Source of the DNA: a virus
Strand: one strand, 5' to 3'
Length of the DNA: 51,634 nucleotides
Virus record (IMG/VR): IMGVR_UViG_3300033064_001323
Coordinates: 1-51,634 of that record
Shown here: positions 12,455-20,253 of the stretch, one piece after another
How the letters are laid out: the number at the start of each line of letters is the position of its first letter
Position numbering within the stretch: the stretch's first letter is position 1
Made by a program: the position numbers and the translations under genes
Notes under the pieces: model-generated
Told to the model about the DNA's origin: nothing
What the model saw: the letters and a program-made list of their open reading frames with translations, nothing else
Databases searched by the model: none

Positions 12455-13855
12455 ATGAATACAACATCAATCACAACTGGTTATGCAGTATTACTAACAT
12501 CGCAAACAGCAGAACTTGGTTACCTTCGACAACAACTAGTTGTTGCTGACATCGAACGTGGCGTAAAAGTTTGGTCACGTGTTACTAACGGCGGTCGTGG
12601 TGTATCAAACGCATGGACTGATTCAACTTATGATTCATTCACTATCAATAAGTTTGGTAATGAATTAGTTGTTGGTTCTGTTCTATCTTCACCACTTACA
12701 GCAACTGACATCAAGGACGTGTTTACTGATAACTCTGCATTCAACATGATTCAGAAGTTAACAAAACAATTCGCACTACGCGATAAAACACTTACTGGTC
12801 AATTACTAAGTGACGTTGTTGCAGACGTTGATACTTGCTTAGCAACTGACATCAATTCGCTTGTGAAGTTTCGTAGTGACGGTCGTGCAGATAAAACTGC
12901 AACTGTTAATTACAAACCAATCAACATCGCTTCTGCACCAATCAGAACTGCTTCTGTTGCTCCTGTTGCAACTGTTGTTGTTCGTGAGGACATTCCGCTT
13001 GAGATTAAAAACAAGTACGTGCCTTCACAAACTGACCCTGAAGTTGCTAATTACATTCAACGCACATTCGACGGTATAAAAGAGTTTGACATCTTCGAAC
13101 GTGCTTTGATTAACAAAGAAAACATCTTGTTAGAAGGTCATGCTGGAACTGGTAAAACAACTTCTGCAAAAGCATTCGCTTCTGCAAAAGGATTACCGTT
13201 CTACGCAATCGGAATGAACCTTGCAAGTGAACCTTCTGATTACAAAGGACAACTAGAACCGCAATCAGACGGCACACTCAAGTTTGTTTACGGTGAGTTA
13301 GCACTCGCGTTTAAATACGGTGGTGTTGTTCTTCTTGATGAACTTTCATTCATTAAAGAAGGTTGCTCTGCTGACATGCACAATGCACTTGATAAGTTGC
13401 GACAGATTACTTTGCGTGGCAACGACAATGAAGTTATTCAAGGTCATGATGAACTTCTTATCATCGGTGCATACAACGCAGGTTATCGTGGCACTCGTAA
13501 ATTAAATGAGGCGTTTGCAGATAGATTCACAACTCAATTAGTTTACGAATACGACTCGACTATTGAAAAGAAAATCATTAAGTCAAAGTCGTTACTGGAA
13601 CTTGCAAATCAAATGCGTGCAGAGTCTGTTCGTGGAGAGTATGAGACACCAATCAGTCTCAGACTTCTTAAGGGCTTTCAGTATCACGTAATCAATTACA
13701 ACTTCGACTTCGCTGTTCGTTGCTTTACTAATCACTTCAATGAAGAAGAGCGACCAAGCGTTAAGTTGTTGTTGGAGGCTTACAGCACCAACATCGCAGA
13801 AGAGTATGAAGTTGCAGTTAATACTCCTACCGTTGACAAGGGTGCAGATAATTAA
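12455..13855 (+). CDS. MoxR/CobS-like AAA+ ATPase
   Basis: The 466-residue protein has an N-terminal region of about 200 residues that is not recognised, then a MoxR-type AAA+ module: Walker A GHAGTGKTT at 228-236, Walker B VVLLDE at 291-296, and a sensor-like region near IIGAYNAGYRGTRKLNEAFADRF, where R-K/N-E-A-F-x-D-R-F is typical for this class. MoxR ATPases act as chaperones that remodel or insert cofactors into targets, working with a VWA-domain partner. The VWA protein is the next gene. A 13-bp hairpin overlaps its stop codon. Confidence 0.88.
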   Translation: MNTTSITTGYAVLLTSQTAELGYLRQQLVVADIERGVKVWSRVTNGGRGVSNAWTDSTYDSFTINKFGNELVVGSVLSSPLTATDIKDVFTDNSAFNMIQKLTKQFALRDKTLTGQLLSDVVADVDTCLATDINSLVKFRSDGRADKTATVNYKPINIASAPIRTASVAPVATVVVREDIPLEIKNKYVPSQTDPEVANYIQRTFDGIKEFDIFERALINKENILLEGHAGTGKTTSAKAFASAKGLPFYAIGMNLASEPSDYKGQLEPQSDGTLKFVYGELALAFKYGGVVLLDELSFIKEGCSADMHNALDKLRQITLRGNDNEVIQGHDELLIIGAYNAGYRGTRKLNEAFADRFTTQLVYEYDSTIEKKIIKSKSLLELANQMRAESVRGEYETPISLRLLKGFQYHVINYNFDFAVRCFTNHFNEEERPSVKLLLEAYSTNIAEEYEVAVNTPTVDKGADN

Positions 13856-13867
13856 TCTGCACCCTTG
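13837..13867 (+). other. Hairpin across the MoxR stop codon
   Basis: A perfect 13-bp stem (13837-13849 with 13855-13867) with loop AATTA includes the TAA stop. No U tract follows. It could protect the upstream message or reduce read-through. Confidence 0.7.
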
Positions 13868-13888
13868 CAACATTCTTTATAAAAAAAT

Positions 13889-13903
13889 CCGCAACAAAAA
13901 ATC
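13889..13903 (+). repeat. CCGCAACAAAAAATC element, copy 1
   Basis: The 15-base element ends 15 bases before ATG 13919. Identical copies are at 15961-15975 and 17858-17872. No promoter or ribosome-site consensus is inside it. Confidence 0.75.
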
Positions 13904-13918
13904 TACTGAGAGGCAGTC

Positions 13919-15886
13919 ATGCAACAACTAACAGCACAAGAACTACAGAACGTAAAGCGCGATAGATTACTTCGATTAGCACAAGTCTTTCAACGTGCTA
14001 ATTCCGTTATTGCACTTCGCCCAATTAAAGTGCACATCGTTAATCAACCCGACGGTGCTCCTGCTTGGTCAGGTGCTAATGACGTGTTCTTTAACGAAGC
14101 AAAGATAGGTGACAAGTTTGATACACAAACTTTGTTATCAATCCAAGGCTTGGACTTTCACGAGTTAGCACACGTTCGTTACACACCACGTAACGGTTCT
14201 GACATCTGCTTATGGGTAATTGAAAACAATTACTGGAAAGCATTCAATGCGTTAGAAGACCAACGTATTGAAACACTTATGGTTGGTAGATTCCCTTCAA
14301 CTGTTAATTGGTTGACTGCAACTGTTGCACAATTTATTCTCGATACTCCTGAAGCAATCAACAATGCGTATCCGTTGTTACGCGGTCGCAGATACTTGCC
14401 TCTTGAGATTCGTCAACTTGCACGCAAGCACTATGCAAAACAAGAAAACATAGTTGCACTTGGTGAAGTAATTGATGAATACCGTTTGCTGTTATTCCCT
14501 GACGATACAGAACGTGCAAAAGAATTAATTGCACGATTCGCAGAATTATTACAGGGCGATAATCTTGCAGACCCAAACGGTCATGAAGCAAGACCATTCC
14601 ATGGTCATGAGTCTTCTGATTCACGACCTGCACCAAAGCGTGAACAAGAGCGTGACCGTAAGAATGCTGAGAAGCAGGAAAAAGAATTAGATAAAGAAGA
14701 TACACAATCTTCTTCTGCTGATTCTGATTCTGATGATTCAGATTCTGATGAAGAAGATTCACAATCTAATTCTTCTGCAGATGATTCTGCAGATGATTCA
14801 GATACTGATTCAGATTCAAACGGTAATGGTGCTGGTGATTCAGATGATGATGATTCAGATTCAGATTCAAAAGAAGATTCTGATTCTTCTTCTGACTTTG
14901 GTGACGTTACTGTTGCTGAAGATTCTGATGATGATTCAGAGTCTGATGATTCTTATAACGCAGACAACTTAAGCCGTCATGCTGGTGCTGGTGGTAAAAG
15001 TAAAACTGGCAACTCAAAAGAAGTTACAGATACCATGGAAGAGATTATTCAATCAGTTACTGAAGACCTTATGGATAACTTAAATAAGTTATCAATGCAG
15101 GTAGTTGGTAAACCTCTTATGGGAACTGTTAATGCAGAGTCGGTATCACAGGCTGATTACCGTTCTGTGCCTGCAGGTGCAGACTTAGTAATGGTGCAAC
15201 GTTCGTTTGCTCGTGAGTTAGAAAGACTCAAGGCGAACTACGACCCTTCATGGTTAACTGAGCAACGAAGTGGAAAGTTAAATGCCAATCGTTACATGCA
15301 AGGTGCAAGTGTTCGCACTTTGTTTAACAAGTGGCAAAGTGGTCGCGATGACGTAACTGCAATCGAAGCAGTTATTCTTCTTGACCGTTCTTCTTCTATG
15401 CAAGGTCACAACGCAAAAGAAGCATACAAAAGTTTGTGGGCTATCAAACGTTCTTTAGACAAGGTGCAAGCAAGCACAACTGTTTATACGTTTGATTCAC
15501 ATACTCACTTACTTTATTCTGCAGATGAAAAAGCAGATACAACAATCAGAGACTCAGGTGCAAGTGGAACAACACAACCTGAAGTTGCAATCTTAAATGC
15601 ACAAAACATTCTTGCTAATACAGATAAGCCAATCCGCATTCTCTTCATGATTACTGACGGTGCATGGGGCGGAGACAAAGCGGAAGAGTCTGTAAGAAGA
15701 ATGAAAGAGGCAGGTGTTCTTACTTGCCAAGCACTTCTCTATCCTAATGAAGTTTCGAATGACGGATTAGAACGGTGCAGACATAACTTTGAGATTATCA
15801 AACGAATTGGTGAAGCCAAAGACATCTTGTCTCTTGGTCAATCCTTAGTGCGAACTGCAATCGCACGTCGCTTGGTATCTCAATGA
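13919..15886 (+). CDS. VWA-domain protein with N-terminal HEXXH motif, MoxR partner
   Basis: In 655 residues, three parts are visible. Residues 1-200 contain FHELAHVRYTP (HEXXH at 81-85) and ALEDQRIETL (111-120), the pair seen in CobT-like and phage metallopeptidase-type proteins. Residues about 255-350 are a Ser/Asp repeat tract (DSDSDDSDSD) encoded by GATTCAGATTCT runs. The C-terminal part is a VWA domain: MIDAS LLDRSSSM near 487 and ITDGAWGG near 578. Together with the MoxR ATPase it forms the classic ATPase-VWA pair; the metal site suggests it may also cut a peptide. Target unknown. A CCGCAACAAAAAATC element precedes it. Confidence 0.88.
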   Translation: MQQLTAQELQNVKRDRLLRLAQVFQRANSVIALRPIKVHIVNQPDGAPAWSGANDVFFNEAKIGDKFDTQTLLSIQGLDFHELAHVRYTPRNGSDICLWVIENNYWKAFNALEDQRIETLMVGRFPSTVNWLTATVAQFILDTPEAINNAYPLLRGRRYLPLEIRQLARKHYAKQENIVALGEVIDEYRLLLFPDDTERAKELIARFAELLQGDNLADPNGHEARPFHGHESSDSRPAPKREQERDRKNAEKQEKELDKEDTQSSSADSDSDDSDSDEEDSQSNSSADDSADDSDTDSDSNGNGAGDSDDDDSDSDSKEDSDSSSDFGDVTVAEDSDDDSESDDSYNADNLSRHAGAGGKSKTGNSKEVTDTMEEIIQSVTEDLMDNLNKLSMQVVGKPLMGTVNAESVSQADYRSVPAGADLVMVQRSFARELERLKANYDPSWLTEQRSGKLNANRYMQGASVRTLFNKWQSGRDDVTAIEAVILLDRSSSMQGHNAKEAYKSLWAIKRSLDKVQASTTVYTFDSHTHLLYSADEKADTTIRDSGASGTTQPEVAILNAQNILANTDKPIRILFMITDGAWGGDKAEESVRRMKEAGVLTCQALLYPNEVSNDGLERCRHNFEIIKRIGEAKDILSLGQSLVRTAIARRLVSQ

Positions 15887-15888
15887 GA

Positions 15889-15950
15889 GAGTTAGTTGTA
15901 GTTGCCTCTCCAACTAACTCGCAGGGCAGAGACTTCCCTCTCTGCCCTGC
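15889..15950 (+). other. Two tandem intergenic hairpins after the VWA gene
   Basis: Stem 1: GAGTTAGTTG (15889-15898) with CAACTAACTC (15911-15920). Stem 2: 12 bp perfect, 15921-15932 with 15939-15950, loop CTTCCC. ACAATCTTCA follows, not a U run. The arrangement hairpin-then-CCGCAACAAAAAATC repeats the one after the MoxR gene. Confidence 0.7.
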
Positions 15951-15960
15951 ACAATCTTCA

Positions 15961-15975
15961 CCGCAACAAAAAATC
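15961..15975 (+). repeat. CCGCAACAAAAAATC element, copy 2
   Basis: Ends 30 bases before ATG 16006, directly downstream of two hairpins. Confidence 0.75.
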
Positions 15976-16005
15976 CACCAACCAAAAGAAAGTAGGTAAC
16001 TTCTT

Positions 16006-16605
16006 ATGAAACTTTCAGAACTCGAAGCAGGTGTTGAGTATGCAATCGCTAACTCATTCGGATACACAAAGCGTAATGCTGTTGACATCAACAACGTTGC
16101 AAAGCACAACGTTTACAAAGCAACACTTGTCTCAAAGGATAAGTATTACTGGAAAGATACTCGACCTTCTTTAGTAGAAGCAGACTTCTCTCCTGCACCA
16201 AAGAAAGAAACAAAGGGCGTTGGTTTACTCTTTACACTTCAAGACGATAACGGCGAGAAGTTTTATTACGTCACACGACTTGCAAGTGTTATTGCACGTC
16301 ATGCAGTTGTTGAACTTGTTTGGACTCATAAAGAACTTGAAGAGAAGCGAGTGCGTGCAGAACAAGAAGCACTAGAGCAAATTGCACGTGCAAAGAAAAA
16401 ACAAGTGCAAGAACATGCAGAGCGTGCAAGGTTAACTATGCCAAACACAATCAAGTCACTACTGGGTGGGAAGTTATACGACGAAGTAAACATCGAGATA
16501 CCTTACTTCACATCAGACAATGCAAACGCAAGAGTAAGTATTACTTTGCGTGACATGGAACGTTTAATCGAACTCGTCTACGACAAGAAAGAAGAGGTGG
16601 CATAA
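16006..16605 (+). CDS. Hypothetical protein with long central helix, 199 aa
   Basis: The N-terminal 100 residues look like a mixed alpha/beta domain (KLSELEAGVEYAIANSFG, VYKATLVSKDKYYW, GVGLLFTLQDDNGEKFYYVT). Residues 106-150 are a highly charged helix (HKELEEKRVRAEQEALEQ, then ARAKKKQVQEHAER) likely to form a coiled coil, and the end is again mixed. No enzyme motif is seen. It opens the run of small accessory genes to 22263 and is followed without gap by the next gene. Confidence 0.82.
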   Translation: MKLSELEAGVEYAIANSFGYTKRNAVDINNVAKHNVYKATLVSKDKYYWKDTRPSLVEADFSPAPKKETKGVGLLFTLQDDNGEKFYYVTRLASVIARHAVVELVWTHKELEEKRVRAEQEALEQIARAKKKQVQEHAERARLTMPNTIKSLLGGKLYDEVNIEIPYFTSDNANARVSITLRDMERLIELVYDKKEEVA

Positions 16606-16887
16606 ATGGCTACAATCGTTCTAAAGAAGTATGAAACAAGTAAGTATCCAACCGTAACTCTGCCAAACAATGCACAGCAATCTTCTTCTGTTTACGTTAC
16701 AGAAGATTTACGCTGGGTTGTTTATAAGTTTGGAAGCACAGAGTGGGGTTGGTATGCACTCAATGAAAAGTTTTACAACGACTTAAGTGGTGTCAGTCGT
16801 TATGACACAACTAAAACTTCTGTTGTTGAAACTTTGCAACACTTAGTTGATGAAGAAGAGCACGATGAAAAACTCTGGAAAGAGTAA
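16606..16887 (+). CDS. Hypothetical protein, 93 aa
   Basis: Starts on the base after the previous stop, with AAGAGGTGG as ribosome site. The product MATIVLKKYETSKYPTVTLP has several aromatic residues (DLRWVVYKFGSTEWGWYALN) and an acidic end (DEEEHDEKLWKE). No motif is recognised. Confidence 0.8.
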   Translation: MATIVLKKYETSKYPTVTLPNNAQQSSSVYVTEDLRWVVYKFGSTEWGWYALNEKFYNDLSGVSRYDTTKTSVVETLQHLVDEEEHDEKLWKE

Positions 16888-17089
16888 ATCTAAAACTTCT
16901 TTAACTGCGCCTGTCTCTCTTTCAATCCGTATTAATTGGAATGAGAGACAGGTGCAAACCTTAAAGAAGATTATTAATACAGAAGACTTCACACGTTACT
17001 TGGAACTTTATTTACGCAACGCAATCGTGTGGTCTGCAGTCGGCACAGCAATTCAACTACTAGAAGTAACAGCGACTGAGGAGGAATAA
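16865..17089 (+). CDS. Hypothetical protein, 74 aa
   Basis: ATG 16865 overlaps the previous gene by 23 bases and is preferred to the ATG at 16847. After a Lys/Ser-rich start (MKNSGKSKSKTSLT) the core SLSIRINWNERQVQTLKKII is amphipathic and the end acidic (VTATEEE). It resembles a small ribbon-helix-helix or helix-only protein in character, but no fold is established. Confidence 0.72.
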   Translation: MKNSGKSKSKTSLTAPVSLSIRINWNERQVQTLKKIINTEDFTRYLELYLRNAIVWSAVGTAIQLLEVTATEEE

Positions 17090-17320
17090 ATGATAACTAC
17101 AGTTAAAGACCTGAAAGTAAATCTCGATGAAAACTTTAAAGATACAGATTCAATCTGCGTTCTCTTCTTCTCTAAAGAAGAGTTTGAAGATAAGTTTGAG
17201 TCAGAAGTTACAGACAAAGCATGGCAACAAGCACTTGCATTCGTTGATGATGATGAAGCAGACCAACTAATTCAAGAGCAAATCTCACATGAACTATCAA
17301 CCCAACTGGATAAGGAGTAA
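17090..17320 (+). CDS. Acidic hypothetical protein, 76 aa
   Basis: GAGGAGGAATAA overlaps the ribosome site and the previous stop. The protein is very acidic (FESEVTD, FVDDDEADQLIQEQ) and predicted helical with one short hydrophobic strand (SICVLFFSKEEF). Strong negative charge suggests a DNA mimic or protein-binding role, unproven. Confidence 0.78.
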   Translation: MITTVKDLKVNLDENFKDTDSICVLFFSKEEFEDKFESEVTDKAWQQALAFVDDDEADQLIQEQISHELSTQLDKE

Positions 17321-17325
17321 CACAC

Positions 17326-17541
17326 ATGGCTAATACAAAAGAAGTATCAGTAGCAGAAGTAACAGAAGTTAAATACGAATGGACATTCGGTGATTACTCT
17401 GCACGCACATGGTTTGGTGCAGAGTATGGACACCACACAGAATGGTTTAAAGGAGAAGTGTTTATTGATAGCACACGCATTCCTTTATTAATACAAACAC
17501 AGCATGAAGAGAAGATACAAGAAGTGGAGGCAAACTGGTGA
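17326..17541 (+). CDS. Hypothetical protein, 71 aa
   Basis: AAGGAG precedes ATG 17326. The protein MANTKEVSVAEVTEVKYEWT has a middle rich in Trp, His and Gly (FGAEYGHHTEWFKGEVFI) and ends with HEEKIQEVEANW. No family is recognised. Its last codons overlap the next start as GTGA. Confidence 0.76.
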   Translation: MANTKEVSVAEVTEVKYEWTFGDYSARTWFGAEYGHHTEWFKGEVFIDSTRIPLLIQTQHEEKIQEVEANW

Positions 17542-17696
17542 CACTACACATTCTTTCAGTCAATGATGAACAACTAACTGTTGTTCTTCAATCTTTACTT
17601 GCAACTAATAATCCAAAAGCAAAAGAAGTTGCAATTAGATTTAAAAACATGGCAACTCCTGTGCTTATCCATGAAGATGAATACGCAGGTGCATGA
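17538..17696 (+). CDS. Small hypothetical protein, 52 aa
   Basis: GTG 17538 has GGAGG seven bases upstream and overlaps the previous stop (GTGA). The product (M)TLHILSVNDEQLTVVLQSL continues with a short helix (NPKAKEVAIRFKNM) and ends EYAGA. It is below usual length cut-offs, but start signal and coupling on both sides support it. Confidence 0.72.
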   Translation: MTLHILSVNDEQLTVVLQSLLATNNPKAKEVAIRFKNMATPVLIHEDEYAGA

Positions 17697-17851
17697 TGAA
17701 CATGCAAACTAAATACCGCATAAGAAGGTTGGCTGTAGTAGCAATCTTCTTATGCCTTATTGCTTGGGCGTTCAATGCAACTACGCCTGCTGAATGCAAA
17801 GTTCCTGTTGAACAGATGAGTTCATTCTGCAAGGACTTGCTTTACCCATAA
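17693..17851 (+). CDS. Small membrane-anchored or secreted protein, 52 aa
   Basis: Overlaps the previous gene as ATGATG. A basic start (MMNMQTKYRIRR) leads to one hydrophobic segment, LAVVAIFLCLIAWAF, followed by an external-looking segment with two Cys (PAECKVP and SSFCKDLLYP). A signal anchor with a small disulfide-bonded outer domain would fit. Function unknown. Confidence 0.7.
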   Translation: MMNMQTKYRIRRLAVVAIFLCLIAWAFNATTPAECKVPVEQMSSFCKDLLYP

Positions 17852-17857
17852 CCCAAT

Positions 17858-17872
17858 CCGCAACAAAAAATC
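17858..17872 (+). repeat. CCGCAACAAAAAATC element, copy 3
   Basis: Ends 15 bases before ATG 17888, the same distance as copy 1. TCTAGGGAGG follows and supplies the ribosome site. Confidence 0.75.
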
Positions 17873-17887
17873 TAGGGAGGCAAAACT

Positions 17888-18592
17888 ATGGCTACAAAAG
17901 CAACACATCGTAAGGCTGGTGCACGTGGTGGTAATCAATACGGCGAATACAAGGTTCGCTATGCAAGTGAGAAGCAAGCCAACTTCATAAAGAAGTTACT
18001 TGATACAAAGCAACATTCTTATGACACTCCTGACTATGCATTACTCAACGTGCAAGGAGCAACTGAGTTAATTGCTAATCTTCTTAAGTGCCCAAACAAA
18101 GCAGGCGTTGTTCGTCTTGCAACATCAAAGCAACTTTGGTTGCTAGGAAAACTGGTGCAGGACAAGCAAGAAGGCAAAGCCTTACTTTCTGCAACACTTT
18201 CAAAAGAAGGTGTGACTGTGTTGGAGCAGTTGTCTATTGATTCAGTAAGTGGATTAATTACACAACTTAAAGACGCACCGTCTTTAGAACCTGAGATAAA
18301 AGAAGTTGGTGCATACCTTCTTAATAACTCTATTTATCAAATCCGTATGGGTTTGAATAGTCGCAAACTTCAAGTATGGACAATCAATCGTAATCATGAC
18401 GGATTCGATTACGACACAACAAGACAAGCGGTGCTCTTTGAGTTAACGCCTGAACATCGTTTGACTTTATCAAAAGCAATAGAACTTAGCGTGCAGTTTG
18501 GTTGCTGTGTTCATTGTGGACGTGCACTAACAAGAGCAGTATCTGTTGCAAGAGGCATGGGTGCTGTGTGTGCTGGGAAGTATCAATCATGA
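17888..18592 (+). CDS. DUF6011-domain protein with N-terminal basic region
   Basis: The 234-residue protein begins with a basic lead (MATKATHRKAGARGGNQYGE) and a segment VRYASEKQANFIKKLLDTK that is typical of phage proteins with a repeated SxKQxxFIxxLL helix; a second copy appears near ATSKQLWLLGKLVQDKQ. The C-terminus is DUF6011: CVHCGRALTRAVSVARGMGA followed by VCAGKY, a zinc-binding C-x2-C-G-R-x-L-T ... G-x-G-x-x-C pattern. It probably binds DNA or RNA. It starts a new set in the operon after a CCGCAACAAAAAATC element. Confidence 0.85.
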   Translation: MATKATHRKAGARGGNQYGEYKVRYASEKQANFIKKLLDTKQHSYDTPDYALLNVQGATELIANLLKCPNKAGVVRLATSKQLWLLGKLVQDKQEGKALLSATLSKEGVTVLEQLSIDSVSGLITQLKDAPSLEPEIKEVGAYLLNNSIYQIRMGLNSRKLQVWTINRNHDGFDYDTTRQAVLFELTPEHRLTLSKAIELSVQFGCCVHCGRALTRAVSVARGMGAVCAGKYQS

Positions 18593-18870
18593 AGGTATCC
18601 AAGGCAATCGAATACTTGCAAGCACTCAACCCTGACGAAGAAATTATTATCGAATGGGTTACAAAAGATTATGCAGACACCAACGAATGGGGTTGCGAGT
18701 TTCTCGAAGACACCATGGAGTATGCAGAAGTTTCAAAAGAAGTTTGGAATGAGTTAGTAGACAAGGTGCAAAACATTCTCGAATGGGAAGAAATGGGAAA
18801 CACTTTCGCTGACTGGATTCACGAACAATACGTATCAATTAACCAAAAGAGAGAAGAGGTAACAGTATGA
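18589..18870 (+). CDS. Acidic hypothetical protein, 93 aa
   Basis: ATG 18589 overlaps the DUF6011 stop as ATGA; the open frame extends upstream only in the shadow of that gene. The product MKVSKAIEYLQALNPDEEII continues with many Glu/Asp and Trp (IEWVTKDYADTNEWGCEF). The start M-K-V-x-x-A-I-x-x-L-x-x-L-x-P-D-x-E-I is a common phage motif of small hypothetical proteins. Function unknown. Confidence 0.8.
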   Translation: MKVSKAIEYLQALNPDEEIIIEWVTKDYADTNEWGCEFLEDTMEYAEVSKEVWNELVDKVQNILEWEEMGNTFADWIHEQYVSINQKREEVTV

Positions 18871-19121
18871 ATGCAACTCCGCAACAAAAAAACCTGCTCG
18901 CACTAGGCACACCGATTCATGAAGTTATTCATGGAGAAGTCTTAGTTGAAATTATCAATCAACAAAAGCACTTATCCGAAGCAACTGGTGAAGAAGCAGT
19001 TGTTGGAGGCTATGAGTATCACAGAGGTTATACAGACGCTATGCAAAAAGTGTATGCACTTGTGTATGCACTTGTATTCGAACAAGCAGACCAAAAGAAA
19101 GAGGTGGCACATGGCAATTAA
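18867..19121 (+). CDS. Hypothetical protein, 84 aa
   Basis: Overlaps the previous stop as ATGA. The product MNATPQQKNLLALGTPIHEV continues VIHGEVLVEIINQQKHL and GYEYHRGYTDAMQKVYALVY. The first codons contain a variant of the CCGCAACAAAAAATC element (18879 onward, CCGCAACAAAAAAACC). No motif known. Confidence 0.77.
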   Translation: MNATPQQKNLLALGTPIHEVIHGEVLVEIINQQKHLSEATGEEAVVGGYEYHRGYTDAMQKVYALVYALVFEQADQKKEVAHGN

Positions 19122-19308
19122 AGAGATTCAACTACCGCTTGAGAACATCACAAGAAAGTTACGTTCTGAATTGAAGAGTGTGGAGATAACCCATGCTCTT
19201 GAAGACGGAGCAGATTCTAACCTTCACTACACAGACGGCAAAGCAGACGGCATTCGTCTTGCTATCTATCTAATCTCTAAAGAAGAAGAAAGGTTGGCAA
19301 AACTATGA
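19111..19308 (+). CDS. Hypothetical protein, 65 aa
   Basis: ATG 19111 follows GAGGTGG and overlaps the previous gene by 11 bases. MAIKEIQLPLENITRKLRSE is followed by EDGADSNLHYTDGKADGIRL. The YxxGKADGIRLAIYLI segment is like that of the neighbouring 18867 gene (YHRGYTDAMQKVYALVY), so the two may be distant paralogues. Function unknown. Confidence 0.74.
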   Translation: MAIKEIQLPLENITRKLRSELKSVEITHALEDGADSNLHYTDGKADGIRLAIYLISKEEERLAKL

Positions 19309-19667
19309 GTAAGCAAATCGCAGTAATTATCTCTTCAAAAGAAGACATCGAACTAAGCACTCTCGCTAATGCAATTACAGGTGCAGGACTATCTTTAATT
19401 GCTGACGGAGTTGTTAAGGTTAACGGCGAAGTTTACATTCGTGTTGTTGACTTTGATAAAGCAACATACATCGCTAAAGATTCCAACTACGGTTGGGCAA
19501 GTGGCTTGTGTGTTGTTGATACTGATTCATGGTCAAAAGAAGACTGGGAAGCAATAGATAACTTTACTGACTCAGAACTTGAAGAGTTGGGAAGAATTAT
19601 TAATAGCGACCCTTCTTACACTCCATTCAAGTTTGCTCAAACACAGGAGGAGTATCGTGGCAACTAA
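19305..19667 (+). CDS. Hypothetical protein, 120 aa
   Basis: ATGA overlap with the previous gene. The product starts MSKQIAVIISSKEDIELSTL with a predicted beta-alpha start, contains YGWASGLCVVDTDSWSKEDW and ends EELGRIINSDPSYTPFKFAQ with a short tail. No catalytic motif is recognised. Confidence 0.8.
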   Translation: MSKQIAVIISSKEDIELSTLANAITGAGLSLIADGVVKVNGEVYIRVVDFDKATYIAKDSNYGWASGLCVVDTDSWSKEDWEAIDNFTDSELEELGRIINSDPSYTPFKFAQTQEEYRGN

Positions 19668-20253
19668 ACCTGCACCGAAGAACATCTACGACTTGTGTAA
19701 TGAAGTGTATGCACGTCATGGGCAGTATGGCGTATTCGATTATGTCGGCAAGTTCGACAACATCGAATGGACATGGTGCATACCTTGTGAGTCAGTAACT
19801 CCATTCGACCCATACGGAGAGACTTTCATCTTCAATGAAGATACAGAACGCAACGATAAAGAAGTTGTGTGTTTGGTTTGTGGTAGTTCCAACGTCTACG
19901 TAAATTATAAAGAAGTTAAGGCAGTTATCTTTTACGAAGACGGAACGAAAGCAGTCCAAGAAGTTAAAGCAGAAGACCAGTTAGAGTTCTTACAATCAAC
20001 ATGCAAAGGATACGTTGAGTGCAAGACCCTACCTTCTCAAGACATAACACTATGGTTTAACGAAGAAGCACGCTTTAAGAACCTAGGGTTAGTTCCAAAC
20101 TTTACCGCCACAAAATTATGGCTTAACGAGTTTGGCAAAGATGATGAAACAGTTCTGTTAGGTAACGTAGTAATTACTAACGCTGTTACTGATTCAAACG
20201 GAATGATAACTTCTTTAACTCCCGAACAAGTAGAAGGGCTGGTAACACTATGA
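19657..20253 (+). CDS. Zinc-ribbon plus DUF3846-domain protein
   Basis: GTG 19657 (GGAGGAG upstream) is preferred over an in-frame ATG at 19579 that would bury the start in the previous gene. In 198 residues, the first half carries WTWCIPCESVTPFDPYG and VVCLVCGSSNVYVN, two CxxC knuckles. The second half matches DUF3846: LEFLQSTCKGYVECKTL, TLWFNEEARFKNLGLVPNFT, LLGNVVITNA, the Q-x(n)-G-x-V-E ... N-E-E ... L-x-x-N ... G-N-V-V pattern. DUF3846 is common in actinobacterial mobile DNA; role unknown. Confidence 0.82.
   Translation: MATKPAPKNIYDLCNEVYARHGQYGVFDYVGKFDNIEWTWCIPCESVTPFDPYGETFIFNEDTERNDKEVVCLVCGSSNVYVNYKEVKAVIFYEDGTKAVQEVKAEDQLEFLQSTCKGYVECKTLPSQDITLWFNEEARFKNLGLVPNFTATKLWLNEFGKDDETVLLGNVVITNAVTDSNGMITSLTPEQVEGLVTL

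Noticed and set aside
13837-13867. Intrinsic terminator after the MoxR gene
   Set aside because: The stem is strong but is followed by GCAACATTC, not a T run; kept as an unassigned hairpin.
14358-14972. Frames on both strands across the Ser/Asp repeat tract
   Set aside because: GATTCAGATTCT runs leave several frames open; only the VWA frame continues into recognised domains.
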